A stretch of DNA of 64,000 nucleotides. Origin: Stenotrophomonas maltophilia D457. Its GTDB lineage: Bacteria > Pseudomonadota > Gammaproteobacteria > Xanthomonadales > Xanthomonadaceae. The notes under the pieces were generated by a model. It was not told where the DNA came from. It ran no database searches and saw only the letters and a program-made list of their open reading frames with translations. The translations under genes and the position numbers were made by a program. The stretch spans positions 529,001 through 593,000 of the forward strand of contig NC_017671.1 of NCBI RefSeq assembly GCF_000284595.1. The letters run 5' to 3'. Shown here one piece after another: positions 8,823-17,866 of the stretch (position 1 is the first letter of the stretch; every line of letters begins with the position of its first letter).

Positions 8823-11774
8823 ATGCCCGCGCTGAAACGGGCGTTGGCCCGGCCGCTGCGCGCCATCACCTGGGGCGGTGTGCTGCTGGGCGTACTGCTG
8901 GTGACCGGTCTGGCCCTGATGCTGGTCAACGACCACCACCGCCGCCTGGAAGCGGCGCAGCGGCAGAGCCGCGCGCTGGCGGTGGGCAGCGAGCGCCTGC
9001 TGGCGCTGGAGCTGCGCAACCTGGAGCGGGCCATGACCGGCATCGCCGCCGACGCCGCGGAACTGTTCCGCAGCGTGCCGGCACAGGCGCCGGCCTTGCT
9101 GGATGCCTCCATCGGCGGCGTGCTGCGCCGGCACGCCGAACTGCACAGCATCGTGGTGCTCGACAGCTATGGCCGCGCATTGACGGCCGGCAAGGGCGAC
9201 CTGCAGTTGCCGTTGTGGACCGATCCGCAACGGCGCGGCTCGGGCAGCGCGCTGTACATCGGCCCACCACAGCGCGCCAGCGACGGGGGCTGGGTGGTCC
9301 CGCTGGCGCTGCCGATGGCCGATGGGCGCTGGCTGCTGGCACGGCTGCGCTGTGGCGAACTGCAGCGCATCGTCGGCGGCCTGGATGTCGGTCCCAACGG
9401 ATTGGTCTCGATCAGCGATGCCCAGGGCTACATGCTGGCCCGCGTACCCGATCCGCATGGCACGGTGGGCCGCCGCTATGACCTGCCGCGCCGGGACCTG
9501 CTCGGCACGCAGGCAGTGGTCGAGCTGGGCAGCATGCCCGGCGTTGTCGACGGCGTGCCGCGCATCCTCACCATCAGCACGCTCGAACGCAGCCCGCTGG
9601 CGGTGCAGGTCGGCCTGGCCGACGAAGATGTACTCGCACCGTGGTGGCCGTACCTGAAGGCGTCGGTGGCGATCGTACTGGCCTACATCGCGGTGTTGCT
9701 GGTACTGCTGTACGCCGTGCGCCGCAGCACCCGCAGCCAACAGGCGATGGCCGAGGAACTGAAGACGGGCCACGCCGAGCTGCGCCTGGCGCACCAGGTC
9801 GGGCGTGTCTGCACCTGGTACGTGGATGAGGACGCCGCGCTGCTGCGCTGGTCGCCGCTGGCCCGCGAGATCTTTGGGGTACAGACCGACGCCTTACCGG
9901 TCGCGGATTTCTTCGCGCGCGTGCATCGCGATGATGCCGCGCGCCTGCAGCAGGCCTTTGACCAGGCCTTCGCCGGCAGCGCTGTGCTCGACCAGGTGTT
10001 CCGCCTGGTGCTGCCCGGGGGCGAGGTGCGCTGGGTCGGCGCGCGCGGGCAGCGGGTGGAAGTGGCCGACAGCGAGCGGCGCATGATCGGTGCGCTGACC
10101 GACCTGAGCGAACGCTATCAGGCGCGCGAGCAGATGAGCGAAGTGGAACGCCGCTTCCGCCTGCTGTTCGACCGCAATCCTGCACCGTTCTGGGTGTTCG
10201 ACCCGGATACGCTGCGCTTCATCGAGGTCAACGACGCTGCAGTGCGCCAGTACGGCTACAGCCGCGACGAGTTCCTGGCGATGAGCATCCTCGACATCCG
10301 CCCGCGCGAAGGCTGGGACGAAGTGCGTGGTGCCATCCAGCGGGCGCAGGTGGGCGATCCCCCCGACGCGACCGTCCGCCTGCACCGGCGCAAGGACGGC
10401 AGTGTGTTCGAGGTGCGCGCACACCTGTCCAAGCTCGACTTCGACGGGCAGCCCGCGTGCCTGGTGCTGGCCGAGGATGTCAGCGAGCGGCTGGCCTACG
10501 AGCGCGACCTGGCCTATCAGGCACGGCACAACCCGGCCACCGGCCTGCTCAATGTGCGCGCCCTGACCGAACAGCTGGACGAGCAGGAGGAGGGCTACAC
10601 CATCGCCTTCGTGCAGCTGCGCGGGCTGCAGCTGGTGGCCGATACGCTGGGCCGCGAGATCGGCGATGCGGTGCTGCAGTCGATGGCGACCCGGCTCGGG
10701 GGCCTGGGCGCACGCTGTGGCACGCTGGCGTTCCAGCCGGCCGAGGATTTCGTCTTCGCCATCGGTGCCGAGCACGATACCCAGCGCGTGCTGGACGACC
10801 TGCTGCAGATCGTGTCGGCGCCGATGCGCGGCAAGGACTCGCTGCACCAGTTCGAGCCGCGCATCGGCGTGGCCGTGCACATCGCTGGTGACGGGCACAC
10901 GGCCGAGCAGGTGATCGGCATGGCCGCGCAGGCCGCGCATGCGGCGCGCGCCGAGGGCAACGTGGTGGTCTGGTTCGACGCGGCCGTGACCACGCGCCTG
11001 GCCGACCGCCTGCGCCTGGCCGGGCGCATCCATGCCGCCATCGACAACGAATTCCAGCTGTATTTCCAGCCGATCCGGCATGCCGGCGATGGCAGCCCGG
11101 CAGCGCTGGAGGCACTGCTGCGCTGGCCGCAGGCCGATGGCAGCTTCATCCCGCCCAACGAGTTCATCCAGCTGTGCGAGGACACCGGGTTGATCCTGGC
11201 ACTGGGCCGCTGGGTGATCCGCGCGGCGGCGAAGGCGCAGCGCCGTCTGGTCGAGGCCGGGTGGGGTGAGTTGCCGATCGCGGTCAACGTGTCGGCGGTT
11301 CAGTTCTTCAACAGCGACCTGGTGGCCGAATTCACCCGTGCCCAGCAGGATTTCGGCCTGGCCCGTGGCGCGCTGCACGTGGAGCTGACCGAGAGCAGCC
11401 TGATGCGCAAGCCGGCACAGGCGATGCAGACCATGCAGCGCCTGCACGAGCAGGGCATCCGCGTGTCGCTGGATGATTTCGGCACCGGCTATTCCAGCAT
11501 GTCCTACCTGCAGCACCTGCCGCTGGACATCCTGAAGATCGACCGCAGCTTCGTCGCCGACGTGGAAACCAATCCACGCAATGCCTCGATCTGCCGCGCG
11601 CTGCTGTCGCTGGGCCACAGCATGGGCCTGACCATCATCGCCGAAGGCGTGGAGACGCCGGGGCAGCTGGACTGGCTGGCTGCGCATGGCTGTGACCAGG
11701 TGCAGGGCTACCTGTTGGGGCGGCCGGCGCCGCTGGAGCGGATCATCGACGCGCTGGATGAAGTCCCTGCCTGA
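8823..11774 (+). CDS. Membrane sensor with PAS, degenerate GGDEF and EAL domains
   Basis: A 983-residue protein. Order: TM about 15-36, an extracytoplasmic sensor about 37-280, TM about 281-300, two PAS domains (about 320-430 and 445-560), a GGDEF-like domain (565-720) and EAL (730-975). The GGDEF site is PAEDF near residues 639-643, so diguanylate cyclase activity is not expected. The EAL side is intact: EALLRW near 762, NVSAVQF, ELTESS, DDFGTGYSS, DILKIDRSF and EGVETP. It is probably a c-di-GMP phosphodiesterase controlled by the periplasmic and PAS sensors. The frame is open upstream to 8613, but an AAGGA box at 8808-8812 and the start of hydrophobic sequence favour the ATG at 8823. Confidence 0.9.
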   Translation: MPALKRALARPLRAITWGGVLLGVLLVTGLALMLVNDHHRRLEAAQRQSRALAVGSERLLALELRNLERAMTGIAADAAELFRSVPAQAPALLDASIGGVLRRHAELHSIVVLDSYGRALTAGKGDLQLPLWTDPQRRGSGSALYIGPPQRASDGGWVVPLALPMADGRWLLARLRCGELQRIVGGLDVGPNGLVSISDAQGYMLARVPDPHGTVGRRYDLPRRDLLGTQAVVELGSMPGVVDGVPRILTISTLERSPLAVQVGLADEDVLAPWWPYLKASVAIVLAYIAVLLVLLYAVRRSTRSQQAMAEELKTGHAELRLAHQVGRVCTWYVDEDAALLRWSPLAREIFGVQTDALPVADFFARVHRDDAARLQQAFDQAFAGSAVLDQVFRLVLPGGEVRWVGARGQRVEVADSERRMIGALTDLSERYQAREQMSEVERRFRLLFDRNPAPFWVFDPDTLRFIEVNDAAVRQYGYSRDEFLAMSILDIRPREGWDEVRGAIQRAQVGDPPDATVRLHRRKDGSVFEVRAHLSKLDFDGQPACLVLAEDVSERLAYERDLAYQARHNPATGLLNVRALTEQLDEQEEGYTIAFVQLRGLQLVADTLGREIGDAVLQSMATRLGGLGARCGTLAFQPAEDFVFAIGAEHDTQRVLDDLLQIVSAPMRGKDSLHQFEPRIGVAVHIAGDGHTAEQVIGMAAQAAHAARAEGNVVVWFDAAVTTRLADRLRLAGRIHAAIDNEFQLYFQPIRHAGDGSPAALEALLRWPQADGSFIPPNEFIQLCEDTGLILALGRWVIRAAAKAQRRLVEAGWGELPIAVNVSAVQFFNSDLVAEFTRAQQDFGLARGALHVELTESSLMRKPAQAMQTMQRLHEQGIRVSLDDFGTGYSSMSYLQHLPLDILKIDRSFVADVETNPRNASICRALLSLGHSMGLTIIAEGVETPGQLDWLAAHGCDQVQGYLLGRPAPLERIIDALDEVPA

Positions 11775-11789
11775 TCGGGGGCTTCGTAT

Positions 11790-11954
11790 TTGCCGGCCAG
11801 CGGCCGGCACTACCCGACCGAAGCATGACGGGGGTTCGTATGTGCCGGCCGGCGGCCGGCACACCCGACCGAAGCATGACGGTAGTGCCGGCCGCTGGCC
11901 GGCATTCGCCCAAGACCGGGATGTGTCTGATTGCCGGCCGGCGGCCGGCACTAC
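11790..11954. repeat. Array of four SMAG palindromes
   Basis: GCCGGCC-type units at 11790-11813, 11840-11862, 11882-11904 and 11931-11954. The first two intervals share the spacer CCCGACCGAAGCATGACGG, so part of the array arose by direct duplication. It separates the EAL gene from the convergent lysR. Confidence 0.88.
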
Positions 11955-11973
11955 CGGCAAGCGCCAGACTCGG

Positions 11974-12855
11974 CTACACCCCGGTGTCCACCAGATGGTC
12001 GATGAAACTGCGCACCTTCGGTGCCAGGTGGCTGCGGCTGGTATAGACCGCGAAGATGCCGATCGGCGAGGCCTCCCATTCCGGCAGTACGCGCACCAGG
12101 CGGCCATCGGCCAGCGCGTCTTCCAGCAGGAAGTCGGGCTGCAGGATGACGCCCATGCCGGCGATCGCCGCTTCACGCAGCACGTCGCCGTTGTTGGCGT
12201 GCAGCAGGCTGTTCACCGCTACTTTCACTTCGCCGCCCGGCCCCTGCAGCGGCCAGTGGTCACCGGCGGCCCAGTAGCTGTAGCCCAGGCACGCGTGCGC
12301 CTGCAGGTCGTGCGGGGTCTGCGGGGCGCCGCGTGCGGCCAGGTAGGCCGGCGCGGCGCACAGGCTCACCCGCGATTCGCCCAGGCGGCGGGCGATCAGG
12401 GTGGGGCCCGGCTCGCGGGTGATGCGGATGGCCACGTCGTAGCCTTCCTCGACCATGTCCACCAGGCGGTCGGACAGGGCCAGGTCCAGTTCCACCTGCG
12501 GAAAGCGTTCGCGGTAACTGGCCAGCAGTGGACCGAGGCGGGCGATGCCCCAACTGACCGGTGCATTGATGCGCAGCATGCCGGAGGGCTCCAGCGCCTG
12601 CGCGCCGATGCTGGCCTCCAGCGCGTCGAACTCGGCCAGCAGGCGCACGCATTGGGCGTAGTAGGCGGCGCCGGTGCTGGTGGGGCTGACCCGCCGCGTG
12701 GTGCGATGGAGCAGGCGGGTGGACAGGCGCTTTTCCAGTGCGGCGACCTGGCGGGTAACGCCGGCGGTGGACATGTCCAGGGCCTGGGCGGCGGCGCTGA
12801 AGCCGTTGCGCTCGACCACCGCCACGAACACGCGCATCGCCTCAAGGGTGTCCAT
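11974..12855 (-). CDS. LysR-family regulator
   Basis: A 293-residue LysR-type regulator. The winged HTH spans about residues 1-60: MDTLEAMRVFVAVVERNGFS, then AAAQALDMSTAGVTRQVAALEKRL and LLHRTTRRVS. The effector domain follows. The start is the ATG of MDTLEAM; the open frame extends 30 bases upstream into the operator. It is divergent from the DoxX-like/ygiD pair, and a 9-bp inverted repeat lies between the two starts, so it probably controls them. Confidence 0.92.
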   Translation of the reverse strand: MDTLEAMRVFVAVVERNGFSAAAQALDMSTAGVTRQVAALEKRLSTRLLHRTTRRVSPTSTGAAYYAQCVRLLAEFDALEASIGAQALEPSGMLRINAPVSWGIARLGPLLASYRERFPQVELDLALSDRLVDMVEEGYDVAIRITREPGPTLIARRLGESRVSLCAAPAYLAARGAPQTPHDLQAHACLGYSYWAAGDHWPLQGPGGEVKVAVNSLLHANNGDVLREAAIAGMGVILQPDFLLEDALADGRLVRVLPEWEASPIGIFAVYTSRSHLAPKVRSFIDHLVDTGV

Positions 12856-12871
12856 TGTTGCGCCTTCTGAA

Positions 12872-12899
12872 ATAAATACGGTCAATCGATCGTATTTAT
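12872..12899. promoter_or_regulatory. LysR operator: perfect 9-bp inverted repeat
   Basis: ATAAATACG (12872-12880) and CGTATTTAT (12891-12899) are perfect inverted arms around a 10-bp spacer. It sits 17 bp upstream of the lysR start and 53 bp upstream of doxX, and is much more AT-rich than its surroundings. The geometry suits a LysR-type recognition site. Confidence 0.72.
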
Positions 12900-12951
12900 C
12901 GGCCCGTGAAGGCGCAATAACCTGAGCCCACTCCCTTCAAGGTGCTTTCCG

Positions 12952-13362
12952 ATGCACGCCACGACCGCTCCTGTTTCGCCGCTGGCCCCGTATGGCGCCA
13001 CCCTGCTGCGCCTGGCCCTGGGCATGCTGCTCCTGGTCCATGCGCTGACCAAGCTGCTGGTATTCACCCCGGCTGGCACGGCAGCGTTCTTCGAGTCGCT
13101 GGGCCTGCCCGGCGTGCTCGGCTACCTCACCCTCGGCGTCGAGCTGGCGATCACTGTCGCGCTCCTGCTGGGCATCTATGCGCGCTGGGTGGGCCTGGTC
13201 GGCGTGCCGCTGCTGCTGGGCACGATCGTCACCGTGCACGGCGCCAACGGCTTCGGTTTCGCCAATGCCGGCGGCGGCTGGGAATACCCGGCGTTCTGGG
13301 CGCTGGCGCTGGTGGTGCTGTTCCTGGTCGGCGATGGCAAGTGGACCCTGCGTTCGCGCTGA
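12952..13362 (+). CDS. DoxX-family membrane protein
   Basis: A 136-residue DoxX-family protein with four hydrophobic segments: LLRLALGMLLLVHALTKLL, VLGYLTLGVELAITVALLLG, VGLVGVPLLLGTIVTV and YPAFWALALVVLFLVG. The loop GANGFGFANAGGGWEYP between the last two is typical of the family. It is followed by ygiD after 31 bp. DoxX-like genes are often next to YgiD-type dioxygenase genes under a LysR regulator. The molecular role is not known. Confidence 0.9.
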   Translation: MHATTAPVSPLAPYGATLLRLALGMLLLVHALTKLLVFTPAGTAAFFESLGLPGVLGYLTLGVELAITVALLLGIYARWVGLVGVPLLLGTIVTVHGANGFGFANAGGGWEYPAFWALALVVLFLVGDGKWTLRSR

Positions 13363-13393
13363 TCGCCGCCTGATCCTGCAACTGGAGAATTCC

Positions 13394-14182
13394 ATGTCCC
13401 GCCTGCCTTCGCTGTACATCTCCCATGGTTCGCCGATGACCGCCCTGCATCCGGGCCAGGTCGGTGTGCGCCTGGCCGAGCTGGCGCGCGACCTGCCGCC
13501 GCCGCGCGCCATCGTGATGGCCTCGGCGCACTGGCTGGGCCGGCAGCCGCTGGTCGGCGCACATCCGCAGCCGCCGACGATCCACGACTTTGGTGGCTTC
13601 CCGCGCGCGCTGTTCGAACTGCAATACCCGGCGCCGGGTGATCCGGCACTGGCCGAAGAAGTGGCCGGCCGCATCGCCGCCGCAGGCCTGACAGTGGCCA
13701 TCGACCCGCAGCGTGGCCTCGACCACGGCGCGTGGGTACCGCTGCGGCTGTTGTTCCCGCAGGCCGACATCCCGGTGGTGCCGGTGTCGATCCAGCCGCT
13801 GCTCGGCCCCGAGCATCAGTTCGCGCTGGGCCGCGCGCTGGCACCACTGCGCGAACAAGGCGTGCTGCTGGTCGGCTCGGGCAGCATCACCCACAACCTG
13901 CACGACTGGGGCGACTACCAGGACGGCAAGGAAGCGCCATACGTGCGGCCCTTCATCGAGTGGGTGGAGCAGCGGCTGGCCGCTGATGACCGCCAGGCGC
14001 TGTTCGATTACCGCCGGCAGGCCCCGTTCGCCGAGCGTGCGCACCCGACCGACGAGCACCTGCTGCCGCTGTTCTTCGCGATGGGAGCGGCCGGCGAGGG
14101 CGGTTTCGGCGCACGCCGCATCGACGCCGGCATCGATGCCGGCTTCCTGGCCATGGATCTGTACCGGTTCGACGGGGCATGA
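13394..14182 (+). CDS. ygiD: Class III extradiol dioxygenase, YgiD/DODA family
   Basis: A 262-residue LigB-superfamily enzyme; E. coli YgiD has about the same length. Metal-ligand regions are visible: ISHGSPM near residue 11, ASAHWLG near 45, and a third His in GLDHGAWVPL near 112, with GSGSITHNLHDW near 165. The family cleaves catechol-type rings and includes 4,5-DOPA dioxygenases; the natural substrate in bacteria is usually unknown. A GGAGA box precedes the ATG. It shares an operon with doxX and the upstream LysR operator. Confidence 0.9.
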   Translation: MSRLPSLYISHGSPMTALHPGQVGVRLAELARDLPPPRAIVMASAHWLGRQPLVGAHPQPPTIHDFGGFPRALFELQYPAPGDPALAEEVAGRIAAAGLTVAIDPQRGLDHGAWVPLRLLFPQADIPVVPVSIQPLLGPEHQFALGRALAPLREQGVLLVGSGSITHNLHDWGDYQDGKEAPYVRPFIEWVEQRLAADDRQALFDYRRQAPFAERAHPTDEHLLPLFFAMGAAGEGGFGARRIDAGIDAGFLAMDLYRFDGA

Positions 14183-14299
14183 GCCGGGGCTGACGCGCGG
14201 CGGCCCCGGCCGTCGCGGTCAGGGCCGCATGTGGTAGTTTTTTCCGGGTTTCCGGCGCTGGCCCTCGTGCCTCCCCACGCGCCGCTTCCTGGAAGAAGC

Positions 14300-15949
14300 A
14301 TGCATACCATTGAAGTCGTCCTGGCGATGCTGGTGGCCGTTGTCGCCAGCGGCTACCTGGTTCGCGTCCTCCCGTTCTCGCTGCCGTTGCCGCTGGTGCA
14401 GATCGGCCTGGGCGCGGTGATCGCCGGCGTGTTCAACCGCGGCCATGCGCTGGAGCCGGAAGTGTTCTTCCTGCTGTTCCTGCCGCCGCTGCTGTTCCTG
14501 GATGGCTGGCGCATTCCCAAGCAGGGCCTGTTCCGCGACAAGGGCGCGATCCTCGAACTGGCGTTCGGCCTGGTGGTGTTCACCGTGATCGGCGCCGGCC
14601 TGCTGATCCACTGGATGATTCCGGTGATGCCGCTGGCAGTGTGCTTCGCGCTGGCGGCCATCGTCTCGCCGACCGACCCGGTGGCGGTCGGGGCGATCGC
14701 CTCCAAGGCACCGATCCCGAAGCGCCTGATGCACATCCTGGAAGGCGAGTCGCTGCTCAACGATGCGTCCGGCCTGGTCTGCTTCCGTTTCGCGGTGGCC
14801 GCGGTGATGACCGGCTCCTTCTCGCTGGCCACGGCCTCGCTGACCTTCCTGTGGGTGGCGGTGGCCGGCCTTGCCGTGGGCGTGGCGGTCACCCTCGGCG
14901 TGTCCACCTTCCAGCGCTGGTTGTGGCGCCGCTTCGGCGAAGAGCCGGGTGCGGCGATGCTGGTCAACCTGCTGATTCCGTTCGCGGCCTACCTGCTGGC
15001 CGAAGAAATCCATGCCTCGGGCATCCTCGCTGCGGTCGCCGCCGGTATCGCGATGAGCTACGTCGAGCTGACCGGCCGTGTCTCCGGCAGCATGCGCGTG
15101 CAGCGCGCGGGCGTCTGGAACATGCTGCAGTTCAGCTTCAACGGCATCATGTTCGTGTTGCTGGGCGAGCAGCTGCCGGGCATCGTCGAGCGCGCCACCA
15201 CCACCATGAACGAGTCCGGCCACCAGAGTGCATGGTGGCTGCTGGTATACGTGGTGGTGATCAACCTGGCGCTGATCCTGCTGCGCCTGCTGTGGGTATG
15301 GCTGTCGCTGCGCTGGAACCTGCTGCGCGCGCGCCGCCGTGGCCTGGAGCGGGGCGAGGCGCCGAACTGGCGCATCGTGGTGGCGACCTCGGTGGCTGGT
15401 GTGCGCGGCGCGATCACCCTGGCCGGTGTGTTGACCCTGCCGCTGTTCCTGCCCGATGGCAGTGCGTTCCCGGCGCGCGACCTGGTGATCTTCCTGGCCG
15501 CGGCGGTGATCCTGTTCTCGCTGATCGGCGCCAGCGTGGCGCTGCCGCAGCTGCTGAAGGGCCTGCAGCTGCCAGCCGATTCGGGCGAGCGCAAGGAAGA
15601 GGACCTGGCACGCAAGCTGTCCTCCAAGGCCGCGCTGGCCGGGGTCGAACGCATGCGCCAGCAGCTGGTGATGAACCAGAACACCGAGAACGTGCAGCTG
15701 TACAACGATGCTGCCTCGCGGGTGAGCCTGCTGTACCAGCGGCACCTGGAGAAAGACAACGACGGCCCCGACGTGGACCCGGAGAAGGTGCGGCGCATGG
15801 AGCTGGGTTACCGCCAGCTGCGCAGCGCGGGCCTCAATGCCGAGCGCGAGGAACTGTTCCGGTTGACCCGGCGCGGGGTGATCTCCGATGAGATCTCGCG
15901 GCGCCTGATCCGCAACCTGGACCTGCTGGAATCGCGCAAGCGCGAATGA
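14300..15949 (+). CDS. yjcE: CPA1-family Na+/H+ antiporter, YjcE-like
   Basis: A 549-residue protein, the same length as E. coli YjcE and similar throughout: FLLFLPPLLFLDGWRIP, ALAAIVSPTDPVAVGAI, EGESLLNDASGLV (the conserved ND of CPA1 exchangers), HASGILAAVAAGIAMSY and AGVRGAITLAGVLTLPLFLPDG. About 12 TM segments are followed by a hydrophilic tail of some 110 residues, as in YjcE. It probably exchanges Na+ or K+ for protons. The open frame reaches 14231, but the ATG of MHTIEVVLAM matches the family start. Confidence 0.93.
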   Translation: MHTIEVVLAMLVAVVASGYLVRVLPFSLPLPLVQIGLGAVIAGVFNRGHALEPEVFFLLFLPPLLFLDGWRIPKQGLFRDKGAILELAFGLVVFTVIGAGLLIHWMIPVMPLAVCFALAAIVSPTDPVAVGAIASKAPIPKRLMHILEGESLLNDASGLVCFRFAVAAVMTGSFSLATASLTFLWVAVAGLAVGVAVTLGVSTFQRWLWRRFGEEPGAAMLVNLLIPFAAYLLAEEIHASGILAAVAAGIAMSYVELTGRVSGSMRVQRAGVWNMLQFSFNGIMFVLLGEQLPGIVERATTTMNESGHQSAWWLLVYVVVINLALILLRLLWVWLSLRWNLLRARRRGLERGEAPNWRIVVATSVAGVRGAITLAGVLTLPLFLPDGSAFPARDLVIFLAAAVILFSLIGASVALPQLLKGLQLPADSGERKEEDLARKLSSKAALAGVERMRQQLVMNQNTENVQLYNDAASRVSLLYQRHLEKDNDGPDVDPEKVRRMELGYRQLRSAGLNAEREELFRLTRRGVISDEISRRLIRNLDLLESRKRE

Positions 15950-15997
15950 CGCCTGGGCCGGGCGTTGCTGACGCTGACGCGGATTCCGCCCTGCCAT

Positions 15998-16083
15998 GTA
16001 GAGCCGAGCCCGTGCTCGGCTGCGCTTGCTTCAGGCGTCGTGAACCCGGAACGAAAAGCAGCCGAGCACAGGCTCGGCTCTAC
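15998..16083. repeat. SMAG inverted pair
   Basis: GTAGAGCCGAGCCC...GGGCTCGGC-type unit from 15998 and its inverted partner ending GGCTCGGCTCTAC at 16083. It is a typical convergent SMAG dimer between the yjcE and DUF3297 genes. Confidence 0.88.
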
Positions 16084-16096
16084 ATGCCGGTGCCGG

Positions 16097-16345
16097 TTAT
16101 TCCGGCTTCTGGTCCAGGAAATACACCTCGACCTTGCCCTTGACCTTGATGGTCATCGGGTTGCCGCGGCGGTCGCGGGCCTTGCCGGCCTGCACGCGGA
16201 TCCAGCCTTCGCTGACCGAGTATTCCTCGACGTTGTCGCGCTCGACGTCGTTGAAACGCACGCCAACGCCGCGCTCCAGCGCCTGCGCATCATGGAAGGG
16301 GCTGGCCGGGTTGATCGCCAGGTGGTCGGGAGGGGTATCGCTCAT
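16097..16345 (-). CDS. DUF3297 family protein
   Basis: An 82-residue protein beginning MSDTPPDHLAINPASPFHD, which I recognise as the DUF3297 family (small conserved protein with a conserved DHL..NP.SPFH start and YFLDQ near the end). No catalytic motif and no membrane segment are visible; the function is unknown. The gene is divergent from the DUF6630 gene 90 bp away. Confidence 0.85.
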   Translation of the reverse strand: MSDTPPDHLAINPASPFHDAQALERGVGVRFNDVERDNVEEYSVSEGWIRVQAGKARDRRGNPMTIKVKGKVEVYFLDQKPE

Positions 16346-16435
16346 CGCTTCATTCACAGTGACGGCCACCAAGGCCGGCTTCAGCGGCACAGGATAAACC
16401 GTAGAATGCGGGCCTGCCCCAGAGGACGTTCCGCC

Positions 16436-16978
16436 ATGCCCGACAACAGCGACTATTTCGACTTCGAGGAAGACATCCACGACTTCGACGAAGATGGCTT
16501 CGAGGCGCGGGTCTGGAACCTGCTGGTGCTGATCAACCCGGGCGACGAGGAACTGGCCCTGCAGCAGTTCAACCGCTGGCGCGAACACCTGGCCGAGGAC
16601 GGGCAGCCGCTGGAAGCGGACAGCGACTGGCTGCCGGCGCTGTTCACCGCCATCGCCTGGCAGTCCGGTTTCGATGTGGAGCGCGATGACCTGGAATCGC
16701 TGCAGTCGGCGGTGAACGAGCTGTCGGCGCGCTTCAACCTGCAACTGGACTGGGGCGGCGACCTGGACGACGAGGACTTCGCCGAGGGCCTGGACGGCGT
16801 GCAGCTGATGTCCACCGCCTTCGACCGCCTGCGCGAGCACAACTACACGCTGTGGAGCGTGGATGCCGGCAGCGACGGCTTCACCGGCGTGATGGCGCTG
16901 ACCCGCGACGACGACGCGATGCTGGCGCTGTGCTCGCTGCTGAACGTGGAAATCCGGCTGGGCAGCGACCCGTTCTGA
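16436..16978 (+). CDS. DUF6630-like acidic protein
   Basis: A 180-residue, strongly acidic protein (the N-terminus is dominated by Asp, Glu and Phe: DYFDFEEDIHDFDEDGFE). It resembles the DUF6630 family by its spacing and the conserved AFDRLREHNYTLWSVDAGSDG and GVMALTRDD segments. No signal peptide or TM. An AGAGGA box lies 9 bases before the ATG. Function unknown; the DUF assignment is from memory. Confidence 0.75.
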   Translation: MPDNSDYFDFEEDIHDFDEDGFEARVWNLLVLINPGDEELALQQFNRWREHLAEDGQPLEADSDWLPALFTAIAWQSGFDVERDDLESLQSAVNELSARFNLQLDWGGDLDDEDFAEGLDGVQLMSTAFDRLREHNYTLWSVDAGSDGFTGVMALTRDDDAMLALCSLLNVEIRLGSDPF

Positions 16979-17033
16979 GCGATGGGCCGATCCGCCGGGC
17001 ACGACCCGGCGGGGACGGTCTGCTGGGCGCGGC

Positions 17034-17309
17034 CTACGGCCGGTACTGCGCCCGGGCGTTGGCGATCACGGCTTTGACCAGCTCGCGGTCGGCGTGCCGC
17101 GAAATCGCCCGCGCGCCGAGCGCGATCGCCTGTGCGCGCAGCTCGGCAGTGACGTCGTAGTGCGCACCGCTGGCCTTGTTCTGGAAGGCCCGCGGGGGAA
17201 TGCCGAGCTGCGCCGCCATCGCGTGCAGCTCGGCCAGGGTGTCGGCCATCAGGTGCGCCCAGCGCTGTCCGCGCCAGGGATGCACCGCGTCATCGACGTA
17301 GACCGTCAC
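17034..17309 (-). CDS. DUF4031 domain protein
   Basis: A 91-residue protein starting at GTG (MTVYVDDAVHPWRGQRWAHL), which matches the DUF4031 family. Conserved features are the VDDA.HPWRG start, an HLMADTLAELHAMA helix and a basic middle with GIPPRAFQNKASGAHYDV. It lies 13 bp after the stop of the upstream gene and has no clear ribosome-binding site, so it is probably translated by coupling. The frame is open upstream inside the neighbouring gene, which explains why longer models are wrong. Confidence 0.78.
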   Translation of the reverse strand: MTVYVDDAVHPWRGQRWAHLMADTLAELHAMAAQLGIPPRAFQNKASGAHYDVTAELRAQAIALGARAISRHADRELVKAVIANARAQYRP

Positions 17310-17322
17310 CGCCGCGGCCGGT

Positions 17323-17811
17323 TCAGGCCTGCGGCTTGCTGTCGCTGTCAGCGGCCGGGGCGGCCTCGGCAGCAGCTTCAACCACATCGCCTTCGGCGGC
17401 CTCAGCAGCGTGTTCGCCTTCTTCGGCTTCCACGGTCTCGAACTCGGCAACCAGCTTGTCCAGGTATTCGTCAGCGGTCTGCTCGGATTCGGCAGCCAGG
17501 GTGTCCAGCAGCTTCTGCAGCAGTTCGGAGTACTCCAGGTTGACCTTGCGGCCTTCCTTTTCCTGCACGTTGGACAGGTGCTTGAGCATGGCCAGCATCG
17601 GCACCGGGTTTTCGGCGTTGCCCATGGTCTGGCCGCCGATGGCCAGCAGCCACTCACGGCCCTGCAGGCCGATGGCCGCTACCACCTGGCCGTCTTCGTT
17701 GGTCAGCACGGCATGGTTCTGCACCTGCTGCTGGGCATTCAGGCGGAGGAACGGGCGCTTGGCCTGCTGCTTCTTGCGCTTGTCGCGCTTGGCCTTGGAG
17801 TTCTGGGACAT
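17323..17811 (-). CDS. Conserved hypothetical protein with basic head and acidic tail
   Basis: A 162-residue soluble protein. Residues 1-20 are basic (SKAKRDKRKKQQAKR), the middle (20-120) has mixed helix/strand character with EWLLAIGGQTMGNAENPVPM, and the last 45 residues are rich in Ala and Glu (EAEEGEHAAEAAEGDVVEA). I do not recognise the family. The charged head suggests nucleic-acid or ribosome contact, but this is inference only. It is followed by the DUF4031 gene. Confidence 0.75.
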   Translation of the reverse strand: MSQNSKAKRDKRKKQQAKRPFLRLNAQQQVQNHAVLTNEDGQVVAAIGLQGREWLLAIGGQTMGNAENPVPMLAMLKHLSNVQEKEGRKVNLEYSELLQKLLDTLAAESEQTADEYLDKLVAEFETVEAEEGEHAAEAAEGDVVEAAAEAAPAADSDSKPQA

Positions 17812-17866
17812 GGAGTGGGGTCACCTGGAAACGGAAAGACCGCCATTGTACCGGCCGCACGCAGGC

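Noticed and set aside
9894-12176. A 760-codon minus-strand frame opposite the EAL gene
   Set aside because: It is the reverse of a well-supported EAL/PAS gene and lacks domain sequence.
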